22,976 nt of DNA, from assembly GCA_050742535.1 (NCBI GenBank), contig JBOGIQ010000055.1, positions 1 through 22,976 of the forward strand. The letters are read 5' to 3'. Positions 20,856 through 22,976 of this stretch are shown here, in pieces; the stretch's first letter is position 1; every line of letters starts with the position of its first letter. Source of the stretch: Gp6-AA40 sp050742535 (GTDB lineage Bacteria > Acidobacteriota > Vicinamibacteria > Vicinamibacterales > UBA2999). The notes under the pieces were generated by a model. The model did not search any database and had not been told where the DNA came from. It was given only the letters and a program-made list of their open reading frames with translations. The position numbers and the translations under genes are program-made.

Positions 20856-22211
20856 ATGAGCCACCCTCCGCACCAGCAGATCAATCGCGACCTGCTGCGT
20901 CCGCTGCTGCAGACGTCATGGCGCTTCTACGTGCTGGTCGCGCTGCCGGCGGCGATGGTGCTGACCGGTCTGATCAGCTGGCTGAGCCAGGTGACGTTCG
21001 GCTTCGGCATCTCCGGCATCCGCTGGCCGGTGTACTGGGGCTTCTACGTCACCAATTTCGTCTTCTGGATCGGCATCAGCCACGCCGGGACGCTGATCTC
21101 CGCCATCCTCCGGCTGGTGAACGCCGGCTGGCGCCGTCCGGTGACACGGTGTGCGGAGGTCATCACCGTCTTCGCGCTGATGATCGGCGCGATGTTCCCG
21201 ATCATTCACCTCGGGCGCCCGTGGCTGGCGTTCTGGCTCTTCCCGTATCCGAGCGAGAGGCTGATCTGGCCGAACTTCCGCTCCCCGCTCGTCTGGGACT
21301 TCTTTGCCATCAACACGTACCTGACCGGCAGCCTGCTGTTCCTGTACCTGCCAATCATTCCGGACTTCGCCGTTGCCCGCGACCGCGCGACGGGTCTGCG
21401 CCGCCGCATCTACGGCGTGCTGGCGCTCGGCTGGCGCGGCACGCCGAAAGAGTGGCGCCGGCTCGAGACGGCGATGCAGATCATGGCGATCGCCATCATC
21501 CCGGTGGCGGTGTCGGTCCACACGATCGTCTCGTTCGACTTCTCGATGGCTCCCGTGCCGATGTGGCAGACGACGATCTTCGGGCCGTACTTCGTCGCCG
21601 GCGCGATCTTCAGCGGCATCGCGGCGCTGCTGCTGGCGATGGCCGCGTTGCGGCGGCTGCTGCACCTCGAGGCCTACCTGCATCCGGTGCATTTCGAGAA
21701 CCTGGGCAAGCTGCTGCTGGTGATGGCGCTGCTTTGGGGCTACTTCGTCTTCAACGAGCGTCTGGTGACGTATTACGGCAACGAGCCCGCCGAGATGACC
21801 GTCTTCTGGCAGACGCAGCGCGAGTCGTATGCGCCGCTGTACTGGACGATGGTCGTCTGCAACTTCGTGCTGCCGCTGATCCTGATGGGCATCAGGCGGT
21901 TCCGCACGATTACCGGCTGCATCATCGCGTCGATCGGCGTGCTGATTGGCATGTGGCTGGAGCGCTTCCTCATCATCGTGCCGTCGCTCGGGCACAAGTA
22001 CCTGCCGTACAGCTTCGGCACCTACCGGCCGCAGCCGGTCGAGATCATCATCACCATCGCGACCTTCGCGGCGATGATCCTGCTCTACGCGCTCTTCTCG
22101 AAGGTCGTGCCGATCATCTCGATGTGGGAATTGAAGGCTGGTGACCATCCGCCGCCGGACCTGATTCCGCCGGCCACTGAAGAACATCCGGTCGGGGAGT
22201 TGCGGCTGTGA
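20856..22211 (+). CDS. actC: NrfD/PsrC-family quinol-binding membrane subunit, ActC-like
   Basis: The 451-residue protein has about ten membrane helices, for example 'FYVLVALPAAMVLTGLISWL', 'VITVFALMIGAMFPIIHLG' and 'MVVCNFVLPLILMGI'. Motifs typical of the ActC branch are 'PVYWGFYVTNFVFWIGISHAG' and 'FPYPSERLIWPNFRSPLVWDFFAI'. NrfD subunits oxidise menaquinol or ubiquinol at the periplasmic side and may move protons. The start ATG 20856 follows a hairpin-embedded GGAGG; an in-frame ATG at 20826 lies within the AT-rich repeat and is not credible. The stop overlaps the next start (GTGA at 22208-22211). A long open frame on the same strand (20786-22144) and one on the opposite strand are shadows of this GC-rich gene. 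Confidence 0.93.
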   Translation: MSHPPHQQINRDLLRPLLQTSWRFYVLVALPAAMVLTGLISWLSQVTFGFGISGIRWPVYWGFYVTNFVFWIGISHAGTLISAILRLVNAGWRRPVTRCAEVITVFALMIGAMFPIIHLGRPWLAFWLFPYPSERLIWPNFRSPLVWDFFAINTYLTGSLLFLYLPIIPDFAVARDRATGLRRRIYGVLALGWRGTPKEWRRLETAMQIMAIAIIPVAVSVHTIVSFDFSMAPVPMWQTTIFGPYFVAGAIFSGIAALLLAMAALRRLLHLEAYLHPVHFENLGKLLLVMALLWGYFVFNERLVTYYGNEPAEMTVFWQTQRESYAPLYWTMVVCNFVLPLILMGIRRFRTITGCIIASIGVLIGMWLERFLIIVPSLGHKYLPYSFGTYRPQPVEIIITIATFAAMILLYALFSKVVPIISMWELKAGDHPPPDLIPPATEEHPVGELRL

Positions 22212-22708
22212 GGGCGCTCTACGGCCTCTACGCCGATGGCGCGTCGGCCCAGCAGGCGGTCAATCGCCTGCGCGCGGCCGGTCTGGCCGATCGTCAGATC
22301 ACCATCATGTCCGCGCAGCCGATGGAGGACTTCGAATTCGGCCACATCGACCGGAAGAACCGGCTGTGGTGGATCGCCTGCGCCGGCGGGCTGCTGGGCA
22401 TGTCCGCCGCGTTCGGTCTGACGTGGCTGACCGAGATGTCGTGGCCGATCGACGTCGGCGGCCTGCCGACCTACGCGTGGTGGCCGAACCTGATCATCAT
22501 TTTCGAGATGACAATGCTCGGGGCGATCCTGGCGACGGTGATCGGACTGGTGGTGACCGCGGGGTTAGGGCGGCGGACTGGCTTCTACGATCCCGAGGTG
22601 ACCGACGGGAGCATCCTCGTCGGCGTCGAGAACCCCGATCCGGACAAAGTAAAAGACCTCCAGGCGGCACTCGAAAGCGCACCTGGAGGCCGGATTAAGA
22701 CGATCTGA
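22208..22708 (+). CDS. actD: DUF3341 membrane protein, ActD-like
   Basis: The 166-residue protein has an N-terminal soluble ferredoxin-like region ('LYGLYADGASAQQAVNRLRAAGL', about 3-45). Two membrane helices follow, roughly 55-75 and 95-120 ('PNLIIIFEMTMLGAILATVIGLVV'), then a soluble tail. This is the DUF3341 layout of ActD, an integral subunit that packs against ActC in alternative complex III. The start is GTG at 22208, overlapping the actC stop, so the two are translationally coupled. It is the last gene of the operon: the next gene is on the other strand, and neither an ActE/ActF pair nor cytochrome oxidase genes follow directly. Confidence 0.88.
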   Translation: MRALYGLYADGASAQQAVNRLRAAGLADRQITIMSAQPMEDFEFGHIDRKNRLWWIACAGGLLGMSAAFGLTWLTEMSWPIDVGGLPTYAWWPNLIIIFEMTMLGAILATVIGLVVTAGLGRRTGFYDPEVTDGSILVGVENPDPDKVKDLQAALESAPGGRIKTI

Positions 22709-22722
22709 AAGGCCTGAAAGGC

Positions 22723-22750
22723 TGATCCCTGATCCCTGATCCCTGATCCC
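22723..22750. repeat. Four tandem TGATCCC heptamers
   Basis: Four exact copies of TGATCCC fill the space between the convergent actD and DUF6152-like genes; the last base overlaps the latter's stop codon. TGAAAGGC also occurs twice just before (22706-22713 and 22715-22722), overlapping the actD stop. No hairpin or T-run is present. Confidence 0.85.
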
Positions 22751-22976
22751 TAACTTCTATCCGGATACACGTTGAACGTTCTGCCGTTCCACTTGAGACG
22801 CTCGGTCTTCACTTCATAGACCTTCGCGTCGCGATGCCGGTGGCCCTCCGCCGTGACCTGGGCGCCGACCGGAATCATGCCTTCCTTCAGTCCGGCTGCC
22901 GCCACGCGGTTGCCGGCTGACAGCACGATGTTCCACACCTGCCCCTCCGCGCGAATCCTCATCGTCGCGTGCGGAC
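22750..22976 (-). CDS. DUF6152-like protein, C-terminal part
   Basis: The frame is open from the window edge on the minus strand and ends at TAG 22750-22752, giving about 74 residues. The sequence 'PHATMRIRAEGQVWNIVLSAGNRVAAAGLKEGMIPVGAQVTAEGH' followed by '...GRTFNVYPDRS' matches the C-terminal half of small periplasmic DUF6152 proteins. Those begin with a signal peptide and a 'HHSF.AEFD' segment, which lies outside the window. The ATG at 22960-22962 is internal: the preceding codons (Pro-His-Ala-Thr) fit the family's conserved 'NPHA' stretch. It is an OB-fold-like protein of unknown function. It converges on actD, separated by the heptamer repeats. Confidence 0.7.
   Translation of the reverse strand, partial: PHATMRIRAEGQVWNIVLSAGNRVAAAGLKEGMIPVGAQVTAEGHRHRDAKVYEVKTERLKWNGRTFNVYPDRS

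Noticed and set aside
20786..22144. 452-codon open frame on the plus strand overlapping actC
   Set aside because: Its product is Arg/Asp/Ala-rich low-complexity sequence without a recognisable domain, a typical shadow of a GC-rich gene; actC in another frame is a clear NrfD protein.
22723..22750. Heptamer array as an iteron-type origin or a CRISPR-like array
   Set aside because: There are only four 7-bp units without spacers, no replication or Cas gene nearby, and the array sits between two convergent stops.

Overview
The window is about 23 kb of GC-rich, densely coded DNA from a Gram-negative-type aerobic bacterium: there are TonB-dependent and beta-barrel proteins, many lipoproteins and c-type cytochromes. 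A carboxypeptidase-regulatory-domain TonB receptor, an alternative-complex-III-type operon and GTAG/TTCA palindromic repeats that translate as 'VRLKAD...' peptides suggest Acidobacteriota, perhaps Vicinamibacteria. That assignment is from memory of such genomes and was not tested. No rRNA, tRNA, CRISPR array, integrase or complete insertion sequence was seen.

Layout. (1) 1-3450: the end of a FixH/YtkA-like protein and a complete CusA-type heavy-metal RND pump, then a tiny lipoprotein-like ORF. (2) 3473-8071: a LysR regulator divergent from a four-gene plus-strand operon: exported truncated hemoglobin, MFS transporter, rhodanese/persulfide-dioxygenase fusion, and a Mg-protoporphyrin-methyltransferase-like SAM enzyme. 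(3) 8133-8674: a scar where a truncated small ORF is joined to an internal, twice-frameshifted fragment of a second RND pump. (4) 8764-12360: a FixH-like lipoprotein divergent from a TonB-dependent receptor interrupted by one in-frame TAG, followed by a small outer-membrane barrel protein. (5) 12403-16358: a frameshifted SnoaL-like gene, a lipoprotein of unknown function, a secreted purple-acid-phosphatase-like phosphoesterase, a beta-propeller lipoprotein, and a cytochrome c'-like lipoprotein on the minus strand. (6) 16501-22708: a respiratory operon of monoheme cytochrome c, multiheme cytochrome (ActA-like), Tat-exported molybdopterin-fold subunit (ActB1), ferredoxin subunit (ActB2), NrfD quinol subunit (ActC) and DUF3341 protein (ActD). 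(7) 22750-end: the C-terminal part of a DUF6152-like protein on the minus strand.

How the genes may work together. Region 6 should take electrons from quinol at ActC, pass them through the ActB2 clusters to the ActA hemes, and then to the small cytochrome. Region 2 looks like a sulfane-sulfur/heme/oxygen stress operon under LysR control. Regions 1, 3 and 4 are metal-efflux and envelope modules, with signs of decay in region 3.

The most unusual signals are non-coding or at the boundary of coding. Four REP-type palindromes sit in frame inside actB1. Three large inverted repeats fill the only sizeable gaps of the respiratory operon. Several genes appear to be leaderless, with a TANNNT box 6-9 nt before ATG. 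Two promoters share an 11-bp-period direct repeat (TTCANGAA). One TonB receptor has an isolated amber codon.
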